Shown in pieces: positions 25,583 to 35,061 of a stretch of DNA of 64,000 bases. Below the pieces are notes generated by a model. It was not told the DNA's origin. It saw nothing but the letters and a program-made list of their open reading frames with translations, and made no database searches. The translations under genes were made by a program, and so were the position numbers. Every line of letters begins with the position of its first letter. Within the stretch, counting starts at the first letter, position 1. Origin of the DNA: Demetria terragena DSM 11295 (lineage in GTDB: Bacteria; Actinomycetota; Actinomycetes; Actinomycetales; Dermatophilaceae); assembly GCF_000376825.1 (NCBI RefSeq), contig NZ_AQXW01000004.1, forward strand, positions 496,001 to 560,000, read 5' to 3'.

Positions 25583-26632
25583 CTACTCGAGCGTGAGGAC
25601 GACCTTGACGTCGTCCGGTTCTGGTTCCAGGGCGGAGGCAAAGTCCTCCAGCGGCACCCGTCGGCTGATCAGGCGGCGCAACCAGTCGAGATCCGCTGCG
25701 GCAAGTGCGGAGGCCGCTTGGTCGTAGTGACGCTTATTGGCGTTGACCGAGCCCACCACGACACCGTTGCCGAGCACCAGATCACGGGCCACCGTGCCCA
25801 GATCAACGATGAGCTCCGGCGATGGCGCGGAAATGCCTGTCAAAACCAGGATTTCGTAGGGCACCTGATGCCCGAGCAGCGCCCGAATCACCGGGCTAGC
25901 GCCGGTCGCTTCGATCACCACATCAGCCTTGACCTGCGCGGCCACCTCCGCCGCGTCACCAGCGTGATAGGTCGCGCCGAGTTCGGCGACTCGGTCGGGT
26001 TTAGCACCCTCGGTCACCTGGTCGAGAACGTGCACGTCGTGGCCCCGTTGCACGCCCACCATCGCGGCCAACAGTCCGATCGGACCCGCGCCCGTGACCA
26101 GGACGGTCTGTGGACTAAACCAGGCACGCTCGCCGATGCGGTCGACTTGCTCCCAGGCTTTGGTCACCACTGTGGTCGGTTCGAGCAACGTGCCGACCTC
26201 GCTGAGCGCCGGGTCGAGCCGCACGACGTGATCTCCTTGGGCCCGCCACCGCTGGGAGGCGAATCCGGCCAGCCCCTGGATGCCGTGCTCGGTGAACTGG
26301 CCGTTGCGGCACATGTCCCATTCGCCGTGGGCGCAGGCCGAACAGGGCACCGGGTCGGGGTGACGCACGATGCCTACCACCAGATCGCCTGGAGTCACCG
26401 CACTCGATCCGGGGGCTTCCACCACCCGACCCAGAGATTCGTGGCCCAGAATGAGTCGCTCGCTCCCCGGCGGTGCCTGACCGTGCAAGCCCTCGATGAT
26501 CTCGTGGTCGGTGCCGCAGATCCCGACCGCCAGGCCTTGCACAAGAACATCGCCCTGTGCCGGGTCTGGTTCGTCGACGTCCAGGACTGCAGCCGAACCG
26601 ATCTGGCCGGGAATGACGGTGAGCGCACGCAT
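25583..26632 (-). CDS. Zinc-dependent glucose 1-dehydrogenase-type alcohol dehydrogenase
   Basis: A 349-residue zinc MDR enzyme. GICGTDHEIIEGLHG and LILGHESLGRVVE carry catalytic zinc ligands, and CSACAHGEWDMCRNG carries the structural-zinc cysteines, though the set looks short by one. VLVTGAGPIGLLAAMVG is the Rossmann motif. The sequence pattern around APPGSERLILGHESLG and the C-terminal glucose-dehydrogenase domain (NANKRHYDQA) suggests glucose 1-dehydrogenase. Start: ATG 26632 (MRALTVIPG) is preferred over TTG 26662 because the family begins there. It precedes dinB by 3 nt. Confidence 0.85.
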   Translation of the reverse strand: MRALTVIPGQIGSAAVLDVDEPDPAQGDVLVQGLAVGICGTDHEIIEGLHGQAPPGSERLILGHESLGRVVEAPGSSAVTPGDLVVGIVRHPDPVPCSACAHGEWDMCRNGQFTEHGIQGLAGFASQRWRAQGDHVVRLDPALSEVGTLLEPTTVVTKAWEQVDRIGERAWFSPQTVLVTGAGPIGLLAAMVGVQRGHDVHVLDQVTEGAKPDRVAELGATYHAGDAAEVAAQVKADVVIEATGASPVIRALLGHQVPYEILVLTGISAPSPELIVDLGTVARDLVLGNGVVVGSVNANKRHYDQAASALAAADLDWLRRLISRRVPLEDFASALEPEPDDVKVVLTLE

Positions 26633-26692
26633 ACCGACCACGCTAATGGCTACCGATGACAACCCCGTTGATGGCTCGTGGTTCGTCCTGTC

Positions 26693-28822
26693 TCACACCA
26701 CCCGGTGGATGACGAGGGGCAGGACCGCCTCGGCGCCTGCTTCCCGGAGCGCGGCCGCGCCGACGGTCACGGCCCACCCGCTTCGGGTCCGGTCCACCAC
26801 CAACAAGACGCGCCGATTCGCGACCTGATCGCGCACTCCGGAGCTGTCGAGCGCGCCGCGCCATCCGGCCGCTTCATCTGCGGATGCCAGATCGGGATCC
26901 ACCGCACCCGTGGGAGTCCACGTTGTCCACTCAAGGCGTCCGACCTGCGCGAGGTGCTCGGCAACACCGTTGGTCAACGACGTGAGGCCAGCGGCTGGCA
27001 GCGCAAGCACCAGGTCGGGCCGCTGCACCCAGGTGTCCTTCCACCGGCTCAGTGCGGTCACCGCAGCATGCAGCACCTCAGGCGTCGGTGGCCCGTCCTG
27101 GACGAGCACCCCCGTCCGGGCCTCCGTCCACTCCGGTGCGTCGGCGTGCACGAGAACCCGGCCCTCGTCGGCACTCAGGTGCTGAGGAATGCGACCGCGT
27201 GCACCAAAGGCACCACCTGGCCACATCTTGCGGGTTTCCAGCAGATGAGTCTGCCCACGGAGTACCTCACGGACCCCGGCAACCATGTCCGCGGCGGCTT
27301 CGGCCTGCAGCGGCTCCGGCAGATTTCCCAGACACACCGAGCACCGCCCACACGGTTGCGCTGCGGGATCGTCAAGGGATTGCTGCAGCAGCTTCATCAA
27401 GCACGACTCACCGCGAAGGTATTGGCGCATGATGTCTGCTTCGCGGCGGCGCACGGCCACCACGGCGTCGTAATGCTCCTGGTCGTAGGTCCAGTCCGTG
27501 CCGGTGCGGGTCCAGCCGTCCTGGCTGCGCTCCACAACATCGTCCACGGCCAGCTGTTTGAGCATGAGCTCAACGGCCGTACGTCGCAGTCCTGTCTCTG
27601 CCTCCAGCGCTGGCACACTCGCCGGTTCGTCATGGTCATTGAGTGCAGCGAGCAGGCGTTCGACCCGGTCCTGCTTCGGAATCGTCGCCGTGGCGAAGTA
27701 ATCCCAGACACCGTCGTCGGCCGCTGAAGGCAACAGCACCACGGCGGCGTGATCAATGGCGCGGCCCGCGCGGCCGACCTGCTGGTAGTAAGACACTGGC
27801 GAGGGTGGTGAACCCACGTGGACGACAAATCCAAGATCGGGCTTGTCATAGCCCATCCCCAACGCTGAAGTCGAGACCAGCGCTTTGACCTCGTTAGCGC
27901 GCAGCGCCTCCTCGCGTTGTTCGCGATCCGCGGCATCGAGACGGCCGGTGTAGGAGGCCACCCGCAGATCGGGGTCGTCGCCGTACCTGGCCTGAATCGC
28001 CTCGGTCAACCGCTCTGCGTCGGCGATGGTCAGGGTGTAGATGATGCCTGATCCAGGAAGCTCGGGCAGGTGTTGTACTACCCACCCATATCTGGCCAAC
28101 GGGTCCATCTGCGGCAACACGGTCAATTGAAGGGAGGACCGCGCCAACGGGCCCCGAAGCACCGTGGTGTGCTCCCCCAACTGCAGCGCGAGGTCGTCGG
28201 TCACTCGCGCGTTGGCCGTCGCCGTGGTGGCCAGAACAGGCGTATCCGGGTTGAGTCGCTGCAGCACGTCTGACACTCGCCGGTAGTCAGGTCGGAAATC
28301 ATGGCCCCAGTCAGACACCGCGTGCGCTTCATCAATCACCAGCAATCCGAGACGTCCCGCGAGCGCATCCAGCACGCGCTGGCCAAAACCAGGGTTGGCA
28401 AGTCGCTCCGGTGACACGAGCAAGACGTCGATCTCGCCTGCTTGAAGTTGCTCCTCAATCTGACGCCACTCACCCACGTTGGAACTGTTGAGGGTGGCAG
28501 CGGTCAGGCCGGCACGTTCCGCAGCAGCGACCTGGTCACGCATCAGCGACAGCAGCGGGGACACCACCAACGTGGTACCCGCTCCGCGACCGCGCAACAC
28601 CGCGGTCGCCACCCAGTAGACCGCCGACTTGCCCCACCCCGTCGCCTGCACCACGAGCACCCGCGCGCCTGGCCGCACCAACGACTCGACGGCGGTGCGC
28701 TGGTCATCCCGGAGGCGGGCATCGGGACCAGCCAACGCCCCCAGCACTGTGGTGGCCGCGTTGTCGATTTCCTGCGCCACGCTTGTCAGGTCGCTCGCGT
28801 CGCTCACCATGTTGCTCGTCAT
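26693..28822 (-). CDS. RecQ-family ATP-dependent DNA helicase
   Basis: A 709-residue superfamily 2 helicase. Motif I is QATGWGKS (Lys65), motif II DEAH (164-167), motif III ATTATAN, and motif VI YYQQVGRAGRA; RDDQRTAVESL is the RecQ motif 0. A cysteine cluster (CLMKLL...CGRCSVC) forms the RecQ zinc domain. The C-terminal ~200 residues lack a recognised HRDC domain and instead resemble a nucleotide/phosphoribosyl-type fold (RRVLLVVDRTRSGWAVTVGAAALREAGA). ATG 28822 is preferred over 28852 because GGTGAG lies just upstream. Confidence 0.9.
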   Translation of the reverse strand: MTSNMVSDASDLTSVAQEIDNAATTVLGALAGPDARLRDDQRTAVESLVRPGARVLVVQATGWGKSAVYWVATAVLRGRGAGTTLVVSPLLSLMRDQVAAAERAGLTAATLNSSNVGEWRQIEEQLQAGEIDVLLVSPERLANPGFGQRVLDALAGRLGLLVIDEAHAVSDWGHDFRPDYRRVSDVLQRLNPDTPVLATTATANARVTDDLALQLGEHTTVLRGPLARSSLQLTVLPQMDPLARYGWVVQHLPELPGSGIIYTLTIADAERLTEAIQARYGDDPDLRVASYTGRLDAADREQREEALRANEVKALVSTSALGMGYDKPDLGFVVHVGSPPSPVSYYQQVGRAGRAIDHAAVVLLPSAADDGVWDYFATATIPKQDRVERLLAALNDHDEPASVPALEAETGLRRTAVELMLKQLAVDDVVERSQDGWTRTGTDWTYDQEHYDAVVAVRRREADIMRQYLRGESCLMKLLQQSLDDPAAQPCGRCSVCLGNLPEPLQAEAAADMVAGVREVLRGQTHLLETRKMWPGGAFGARGRIPQHLSADEGRVLVHADAPEWTEARTGVLVQDGPPTPEVLHAAVTALSRWKDTWVQRPDLVLALPAAGLTSLTNGVAEHLAQVGRLEWTTWTPTGAVDPDLASADEAAGWRGALDSSGVRDQVANRRVLLVVDRTRSGWAVTVGAAALREAGAEAVLPLVIHRVV

Positions 28823-28932
28823 GCCACTCACCGTAGGCGCTGCCGCAGACATCGCGTACGGCCCTAGTCAACCTTGTGAATACCGCGGCGGCGCCACTGC
28901 GCCCTGTGGATAGGTTCGGCGGTCGGCGGGTT

Positions 28933-29733
28933 TTAGCCGCGCTTCTTCGCGCACTTTGCGGCGTGCTTGGCACGCCGCCGTGCCACCTCAGCCTGGTCGA
29001 GTTCACGCGCTTCGTCTGCGGTCGGCGCGGCACCACCAAGGCGAGCCGGAACGTAGACCTGCTCCTCGGCAGGCAGCGTTGGGTAGTTCTCCTGCAGGCG
29101 GTTCAGGATCGTCGTCATGTCGGCACGAAGCCGTTCAGTCTCCGTGACCGGGGCGGCCTCAGGGTCAATCCACATCGGGGCACCGACCTCCATCGAGATC
29201 GGGATCCCGCTGCGCCCCAGTCGCTTTGGATGGTCCTTGGTCCACACGCGGTGGTTTCCCCACGCCAGGAGCGGAATGACCGGGACACCAGCCTCCTGAG
29301 CCATGCGTACTGCTCCGGTCTTGAACTCCCTCAGGTCCAGGCTCCGGGAAATCGTGGTCTCAGGAAAAACCCCGACGAGTTCGCCGCCCCGCAGTGCGGC
29401 GACCGCCGAGCCGAAAGCTCCGAGGCCCGCCGCCCGATCCACCGGAATGTGCTTCATGCCGCGCATCAGCGCACCACCCCCAGGGACATCGAAGATCTCC
29501 TTCTTGGCCATCCACCGCACGATGCGTCCCTGCTCTCGCGCGGGGAGACCTGCGTAGGCGTAATCAAAGAAGGACAGGTGGTTCATCGCGATCACCGCAC
29601 CTCCGGAGGCCGGGATGTGCTGCGCACCCTCGATCGTGAACTTCAGGCCTTGCGCCTTGAAGACGCCGAGTGCCACCCGGATGACGGGTGCATAGACCCA
29701 TTCCCGACTTTCGCCAGAGCTCGTGCGTGTCAT
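28933..29733 (-). CDS. 1-acyl-sn-glycerol-3-phosphate acyltransferase (PlsC-like)
   Basis: A 266-residue membrane-associated acyltransferase of the LPLAT family. The catalytic motif NHLSFFD is at 51-57 and the phosphate-binding FPETTISR at 123-130 (the common EGT is changed to ETT). It probably acylates lysophosphatidic acid, or a mannolipid as in PatA-type enzymes. The C terminus ends in a basic KHAAKCAKKRG tail. TAGCCT (29740-29745) ends 6 nt before ATG 29733, a likely leaderless promoter. A second LPLAT is at 42.6 kb. Confidence 0.88.
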   Translation of the reverse strand: MTRTSSGESREWVYAPVIRVALGVFKAQGLKFTIEGAQHIPASGGAVIAMNHLSFFDYAYAGLPAREQGRIVRWMAKKEIFDVPGGGALMRGMKHIPVDRAAGLGAFGSAVAALRGGELVGVFPETTISRSLDLREFKTGAVRMAQEAGVPVIPLLAWGNHRVWTKDHPKRLGRSGIPISMEVGAPMWIDPEAAPVTETERLRADMTTILNRLQENYPTLPAEEQVYVPARLGGAAPTADEARELDQAEVARRRAKHAAKCAKKRG

Positions 29734-29768
29734 GGGGGGAGGCTACTTGCCCTCGACGGCCCGTGGAT

Positions 29769-30932
29769 TCATGGCCCTTCACTGAGGAGGTAGTCGCGCA
29801 CGATCTGCTCCCAACGCTGCGGATCGGTGTTCCACTCGCGGCAATGCTGGGCCACCTGCCACGGGACATAGGTGACCAGGTCCGGGCGCACCCTGGACAG
29901 CGCCGCCGACGGTCCCGACGGCACGTAGTCATCGTCTTCGGAATGGATGATCAGCATGGGATGGTGCAGCCGGTCCGCACGAGCCACCCAGTCGGTCAGC
30001 CCAAGATCGAGCGGCTCTCGCAGGCCGACGGTGCGACGCCCGAGCGCGCCGCCGAGCAATGCACCCCCCAGGCGCGCGATCGGTGTGGGGAGCCGGTTGA
30101 GTCGTGCCTGATGGCGCAGGACGTCTCCCCAATCGACGACCGGGCCGTCCAGCACGACGCGGCTGACGTGGTGGGCGCCGTGCGACCGGTCCAACGTCTG
30201 CAGCACGGTCGCACCCCCCATCGACCAGCCGAACAACACCAGGTCGTCGGCGCCATGGGCTACGGCGTATGCCATGGCCGCATCGATGTCCCGCCATTCG
30301 TGCAGGCCAAGCCCATAGCGCCCATCAAGGCTCGCCGGTGCTTCGGCATCGTTGCGATAACTGACCGTGAGCGAGGTGATCCCAAGATCGCGAAGGAGCG
30401 GAAGGGCGCGAATTGCCTCATCGCGCAACGCTGCTCGGCCATGGACCAAAATCGCCCAGGTGCGTGAAGGACGTTCAGCACGGACCAACCACGCGGGGAG
30501 GGAACCCAACTCTCCCGGGATCCGTACGTGCTCGCAAGGCAAGCCCAGCGCCGCGTCAGGCGGGCCGATGTAATACGCACCGTTCCAGCGCGCACCCCCG
30601 CGCTCCAGCGTGCCGCGATCAACGCCGAGTACTTCACGAGTCACCCGGCTCCTGTCCTCATCGTGGGACAGCACCTTGCCCACCCGGGCATGACCACCGT
30701 CTGGCAGCCAGAGCCCGTAGCGCCCGGGAACAGTCGATTCCGCATCGGCGAGAAGGGTGATCTGCGGCGGCGTGGTGTCGAGGTCGACGTCCACCAGGAC
30801 GGCGTCATCGGCACGATGCTGCTCAGGTGTCACCACCCGCCGCGCGAAATAGGTAGCCAGTCCAAACGTTGTCAGCACACCAGCCGCCGCGCTCGTACCG
30901 ACGCCGACGCCAGCCCGCACGACGCGTCGCAT
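29769..30932 (-). CDS. Membrane-anchored alpha/beta hydrolase
   Basis: A 387-residue serine hydrolase. The N terminus has a basic residue cluster and one hydrophobic helix (about 8-30), so it is probably anchored or exported. The hydrolase core has ILVHGRAALRDEA, the nucleophile elbow GWSMGG (Ser237), IIHSEDDDYVP (acid) and QVAQHCREW (histidine). Its substrate is not known; the sequence resembles prolyl-oligopeptidase/dienelactone-like hydrolases. ATG 30932 is chosen because it opens the hydrophobic segment; longer frames overlap the ligase promoter region. Confidence 0.82.
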   Translation of the reverse strand: MRRVVRAGVGVGTSAAAGVLTTFGLATYFARRVVTPEQHRADDAVLVDVDLDTTPPQITLLADAESTVPGRYGLWLPDGGHARVGKVLSHDEDRSRVTREVLGVDRGTLERGGARWNGAYYIGPPDAALGLPCEHVRIPGELGSLPAWLVRAERPSRTWAILVHGRAALRDEAIRALPLLRDLGITSLTVSYRNDAEAPASLDGRYGLGLHEWRDIDAAMAYAVAHGADDLVLFGWSMGGATVLQTLDRSHGAHHVSRVVLDGPVVDWGDVLRHQARLNRLPTPIARLGGALLGGALGRRTVGLREPLDLGLTDWVARADRLHHPMLIIHSEDDDYVPSGPSAALSRVRPDLVTYVPWQVAQHCREWNTDPQRWEQIVRDYLLSEGP

Positions 30933-31001
30933 ACTCGTGCTACCCACACGGGCATCGTGCCAGACGGTGCCACCATCGGCGCGACACGACACAATGCCCC
31001 C

Positions 31002-32063
31002 ATGGACCTGCCGATCGAGTTGCCGATCTCCCCCATGCTCGCCAAGGCGACCGCCGCTGTTCCGGACGCCGACACCGTTGCGGGTGGTTACGGCTACGAG
31101 CCCAAGTGGGATGGGTTCCGCGTGATCCTGCTCAAGGACGGCGACGAGGTCGAGTTGGCCTCGCGCGGCAAGAAGCCGCTCACCCGATACTTCCCCGAGG
31201 TAGTCATCTCGGCTCGAGAACACCTCCCGGAGCGCTGTGTCCTCGACGGCGAGATCGTCGTACGTTCGGGCGCGCCCGGTGCGCAACGCCTCGACTTCGA
31301 GGCTCTCGGTCAGCGCATCCATCCGGCGGAGTCGCGCGTGACCAAGCTGTCACAGGAGACGCCTGCCGAGGTGATCTTCTTCGACGCGTTGGCCATCGGT
31401 GACCGCTCGTTGCTGGAGGACACCTTCCGGGATCGTCGCGACGCGCTCGTCACGGCGCTTTCCGGGGTGTCCGCGCAGGCGCCCTTTCACCTCACCCGCG
31501 TGTCGGATGACCCGCAAGAAGCGCAGGACTGGTTTACCCGGTTCGAGGGCGCCGGTCTCGACGGCGTCATGGCCAAGCCGTGGGATGGGGTGTATGCCCA
31601 GAACAAGCGGACGATGCTGAAGATCAAGCACTCCCGCACTGCCGAGGCTGTGCTGGTGGGCTATCGGGTGCACAAGAGCGGCGAGGGTGTGGGGTCACTG
31701 CTCCTAGCGCTCTATGACGATGCAGGCAATCTGCGCAACGTCGGCGGCATCTCGGCGTTCACCATGCAGCGACGCCGGGAGCTCGTCGAGGAGTTGGCAG
31801 AGTTGGTCGTCCGTGACGACGAGGGCGATGCGATGACCGGCGAAACTGATCGGTCCCGGTTCAGCAGCAGCAAGGATGTCTCGTTCGTCCGGCTCCGTCC
31901 CGAACGGGTCGTCGAGGTGAAGTTCGACCAGTTGGAGGGTTCCCGATTTCGGCATGCCGTCGGGTTCCTCCGGTGGCGCCCTGATCGCGAGCCCCAGTCG
32001 TGCCTACTGACCCAAGTCGAACGAGCGCCTGCCTATGACCTGGACGCCGTACTCACCGATTAA
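31002..32063 (+). CDS. ATP-dependent DNA ligase (LigC-like)
   Basis: A 353-residue two-domain ATP-dependent DNA ligase. The active-site lysine is Lys35 in EPKWDGFR; later motifs include LDGEIVV, IFFDALAI, GLDGVMAKP and MLKIKH. The C-terminal OB-fold contains VGGISAFT and VVEVKFDQLEGSRFRH. Length and layout match mycobacterial LigC, a backup ligase in end joining and base excision repair. A CACAAT box (30990-30995) ends 6 nt before ATG 31002, so the message is probably leaderless. The convergent neighbour encodes a LigD-type polymerase domain, but no Ku gene is in this window. Confidence 0.92.
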   Translation: MDLPIELPISPMLAKATAAVPDADTVAGGYGYEPKWDGFRVILLKDGDEVELASRGKKPLTRYFPEVVISAREHLPERCVLDGEIVVRSGAPGAQRLDFEALGQRIHPAESRVTKLSQETPAEVIFFDALAIGDRSLLEDTFRDRRDALVTALSGVSAQAPFHLTRVSDDPQEAQDWFTRFEGAGLDGVMAKPWDGVYAQNKRTMLKIKHSRTAEAVLVGYRVHKSGEGVGSLLLALYDDAGNLRNVGGISAFTMQRRRELVEELAELVVRDDEGDAMTGETDRSRFSSSKDVSFVRLRPERVVEVKFDQLEGSRFRHAVGFLRWRPDREPQSCLLTQVERAPAYDLDAVLTD

Positions 32064-32074
32064 TGGCGTACTCA

Positions 32075-33196
32075 TCACTCCGGGCGCGGCCACTGGCCTT
32101 CTTCCGGATGCTCCTCGATCCAGCGCTTAGGTCGCTCGTAGCCTTCCCGCTTCTCTGGGTCTGGTAGGTCGTCGCGCTTCTTGCTCGGCTGCACCCGGCG
32201 CGGCTCACCCGGCATCTTGGGGTAGTCCGGCGGGAACGGCATCTCACCAAGCCCGCGCTCGTCAACATCCTTGTCCCACAGGGCAATTGCGACGCTCGCG
32301 TCGCCAACCGATGCGTTCATGTCGGCCCAGGCATCTCCATCGGACGCGAGAATTTCTGGAGCGGTGAGCACGGTGAAGTCAGAGGTCTTCACGTCCCGCA
32401 ACTGGTCCCAGGTCACCGGCATCGAGACGGGAGCCCCAGGCAGCGGACGCGGCGAGTAGGCACCGGCAATCGTCCGATCACGGCACATCTGGTTGAAGTC
32501 GACAAAAATGCGCTGCCCGCGCTCTTCCTTCCACCACGCGGTCGTCACCAGATCGGGCAGGCGACGCTCCAACTCGCGCGCGATCCCAATGACGCCGTGC
32601 CGTACTTCCAAGATCTCGTGCTCGGCCGCGATGCGCGCGTAGACGTGAACACCTCGACTTCCCGACGTCTTGACCCACGGCGTCAGCCCGATGTCGGTCA
32701 TGACCTCGCGCAGGCCGTACGCCGCCTCCACCACATCGCCGAACGTCTGGCCCGGCTGCGGGTCAAGGTCAATCCGGATCTCGTCGGGATTGTCGTTGTT
32801 GTCAGCGCGCATGGGCCAGGGGTGGAAGGTGATCGTATTCATCTGCGCGCACCACACCGCCGAGGCAATCTCATCGAGCACCAGTTGCGGGTGCTTGCGG
32901 CCCGACGGATAGGTGCAGACCGTCGTTCGGGTGTAGTCGGGAACTCCCCGTGGTGGATTCTTGGAGAAGAACCAATTGTCCTCGACACCAGCCGGGAAGC
33001 GTTGCAGCGCAACAGGTCGACCGCCATTAGCGCGCAGGAATGGCTCGGCAACGGCCACGAGGTAACGCGCGAGGTCAACCTTGGTGATGCCGACATCGGG
33101 CCACAGCACACGGTCCGGGCTGGAGATCCGCACCGTGCGCTCACCGTCAGGGCCTGGGACCTCGAGGATCTCTGGCTTCGCCTTCGCGGGACTCAT
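32075..33196 (-). CDS. LigD-type primase/polymerase domain protein (NHEJ PolDom)
   Basis: A 373-residue stand-alone polymerase domain of the archaeo-eukaryotic primase superfamily, as found in LigD and in mycobacterial PolD1/D2. Metal ligands are Asp143 and Asp145 in RIDLDPQPG, and a third Asp is in RIFVDFNQM. LQRFPAGVEDNWFFSKNPP and TSGSRGVHVYARI are family motifs. It would add ribonucleotides or deoxynucleotides at breaks. The C-terminal ~60 residues are charged and Pro-rich. TACAGT (33204-33209) ends 7 nt before ATG 33196 (leaderless). It is convergent with the ligase, 11 nt apart. Confidence 0.92.
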   Translation of the reverse strand: MSPAKAKPEILEVPGPDGERTVRISSPDRVLWPDVGITKVDLARYLVAVAEPFLRANGGRPVALQRFPAGVEDNWFFSKNPPRGVPDYTRTTVCTYPSGRKHPQLVLDEIASAVWCAQMNTITFHPWPMRADNNDNPDEIRIDLDPQPGQTFGDVVEAAYGLREVMTDIGLTPWVKTSGSRGVHVYARIAAEHEILEVRHGVIGIARELERRLPDLVTTAWWKEERGQRIFVDFNQMCRDRTIAGAYSPRPLPGAPVSMPVTWDQLRDVKTSDFTVLTAPEILASDGDAWADMNASVGDASVAIALWDKDVDERGLGEMPFPPDYPKMPGEPRRVQPSKKRDDLPDPEKREGYERPKRWIEEHPEEGQWPRPE

Positions 33197-33210
33197 GTCG
33201 CTGACTGTAG

Positions 33211-34536
33211 TCAGGTAGTTCCAGGCATGCCTTGCTTCGCAGCGAGTTGGGCCCGACGCTCGCGCTCGGCAACCGCGTGCACGTCGGTACGCGCGTCGTA
33301 CCGCCAGAAATCGTGCAACCACACAGCGGTCAGCCCCACCATGCCCATACAGGCGATGCCGCCCGAGGTGATAGCGCCCCGCACCGACCAGGCGTCGGCA
33401 ACCAGCCCCGCGCGGGCTTGACCGGCCATCGGACCGAGCGAGTACGACAACATCTCGATGCCCGCGAGACGGCCTCGAAGGTGGTCAGGAATCGTCTGAT
33501 TCCAGATGATCGACCGGAAGACACCGGAGATCATGTCCATCGCGCCAGCGACCATGAGGCACAGCACAACCCAGATCATCGACGGCATCAGCCCGACGAG
33601 CGCGATGGCACCACCCCACGCTATGGCTGCCAGCACGACTGCCCGACCGTGGTGGTGGACGCGGCTGGTCCATCCAGACGTCGAGGTAGCGACCAGCGCG
33701 CCAACCGCCTCCGCCGTATAAAGCAGGCCGAGCCACTCCGGCTGCTCTAGGACATCAGTGGCTAGCGCTGGCCACAGCACGATCGGCATCGCCATGATCA
33801 TGGCCACCATGTCGATGACATAGGTGCCCACGAGGTCGCGACGGGAGGCGGCATAACGCAACCCGACCAGCACTTGCCGAAGCGAACCGATGTCCTCGCC
33901 GTCGCCTTCCTGCGGGCGGCCGCGAATCGACAAACCCCAGAGCAAGGCCGTCGCCGCCGCGAGAGCAGCGACGTCGACGGCGTAGGCAACGGATACGCCA
34001 AATTGCCCGATGATCAGGCCGGCCAGCGCAGGGCCGGTGAGCATCGCGACCTGGCGACCCAGTGAGTTGAGCACCGTCGCGGCAGGCAACTCGTCATGCC
34101 GGACCGTGCGGGGCATCAACGCCTCTCGTGCCGGACGCTGCAGCGAGGACGCCACGGCATAGAGGGCGCCGATGACATAGATCAGCCAGATCTGCGGGCT
34201 CTCCAGCACGGCATTCGCTAGCAACGTCGCGATGAGGAGCACCTGTGCTGCTGAGGTCGACAGCAGAATCGTCCGGCGGTCTGCCCGGTCCGCGAGCGCT
34301 CCGCCATAGAGCCCGAACACGATCAGCGGGACGAGTTCGACGAGCCCGAGCGCGCCGACTGCGAAGTTAGAACCGGTCAGGTCATAGAGCTGAAATGGCA
34401 GTGCCACATAGCTGAACATCCCGCCAAACCAGAAGATGCTTCCGCCCCAGAAGAGTCGCCGGAAGTCGGCGCTGGATCGCAACGGCGTGATATCGACACG
34501 CAACTCGGCTATGCGTGCAGACAGGGACGAGGTCAC
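33211..34536 (-). CDS. MFS transporter (enterobactin/multidrug exporter-like)
   Basis: A 441-residue polytopic protein with about 12 hydrophobic helices. FGLYGGALADRADRRTILL after the second helix is the MFS motif A, and LYAVASSLQRPAREALMPRTV follows helix 4. The sequence resembles EntS/MFS_3-type exporters; the substrate cannot be assigned. GTG 34536 is the start, and its C terminus is 14 nt before the polymerase-domain start. No dedicated regulator is next to it. Confidence 0.85.
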   Translation of the reverse strand: MTSSLSARIAELRVDITPLRSSADFRRLFWGGSIFWFGGMFSYVALPFQLYDLTGSNFAVGALGLVELVPLIVFGLYGGALADRADRRTILLSTSAAQVLLIATLLANAVLESPQIWLIYVIGALYAVASSLQRPAREALMPRTVRHDELPAATVLNSLGRQVAMLTGPALAGLIIGQFGVSVAYAVDVAALAAATALLWGLSIRGRPQEGDGEDIGSLRQVLVGLRYAASRRDLVGTYVIDMVAMIMAMPIVLWPALATDVLEQPEWLGLLYTAEAVGALVATSTSGWTSRVHHHGRAVVLAAIAWGGAIALVGLMPSMIWVVLCLMVAGAMDMISGVFRSIIWNQTIPDHLRGRLAGIEMLSYSLGPMAGQARAGLVADAWSVRGAITSGGIACMGMVGLTAVWLHDFWRYDARTDVHAVAERERRAQLAAKQGMPGTT

Positions 34537-34599
34537 AGCGGATCACTCTCGTCCCCCAGCGACGGGCTCGCAAGTCAGATTCCGTGGAGGCGGCAGCCG

Positions 34600-35061
34600 T
34601 CACCCATGAGTGATCGGCGCGACACAGGTGGTCACCGACGCATGCACCGGCAATCCCAACTGCGCACACACAAGATCCAGGAAGGTTTCGGATTGCCGGA
34701 CCAGATCATCTGCCTCACGGGTGGAGACCTGGACACCTCGCTCGATGGCCTGACGCCGACGGCCTGACCCGGCAAAGAACGCGGCCCACTCGGTGAACTC
34801 CGGGACCGCGGCCGGGATTAACTCCCACACGCTGCGGGGCCGCGCCCGTCGCCCGACTCGCCCCTGGGCAGCCAACATTGCCCCCGCGGCGCGCAGCGCA
34901 GCCAGATGCGCCAGGGTGTATCGCTCGCCCGCACCCTGGGCATGACAGGCAGCCCGCAGGCCACTTCGCGAACGGTCGATGAGGTCAAGGACCGCTGACG
35001 CCGTCGGGGCAACCCCCGCTGGCGCCGAAGCCGGCGCCGAGAGACGTGCCGTTGCCGTCAT
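34600..35061 (-). CDS. SAV_6107 family HEPN domain protein
   Basis: A 153-residue helical protein of the SAV_6107 HEPN family. The recognisable part is ERYTLAHLAALRAAGAMLAA, then RRARPRSVWELIPAAVPEFTEWAAFFAGS and READDLVRQSETFLDLV. The canonical HEPN ribonuclease motif R-x4-6-H is not clearly present, so RNase activity should not be assumed. ATG 35061 overlaps the TGA of the upstream DUF6504 gene (ATGA), so the two are translated together. In many actinobacteria this pair sits by the ImuB/DnaE2 mutasome genes (from memory). Here the pair has an SOS box but no polymerase next to it. Confidence 0.82.
   Translation of the reverse strand: MTATARLSAPASAPAGVAPTASAVLDLIDRSRSGLRAACHAQGAGERYTLAHLAALRAAGAMLAAQGRVGRRARPRSVWELIPAAVPEFTEWAAFFAGSGRRRQAIERGVQVSTREADDLVRQSETFLDLVCAQLGLPVHASVTTCVAPITHG

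Noticed and set aside
25274-26659. 461-residue forward frame opposite dinB and the glucose-dehydrogenase-type gene
   Set aside because: It is the antisense shadow of two well-supported genes; the composition is His/Arg-rich with no known motif.
34600-35061. HEPN protein as part of a HEPN/MNT toxin-antitoxin pair
   Set aside because: The partner is DUF6504, not a nucleotidyltransferase, and the catalytic R-x4-6-H motif is not clear.
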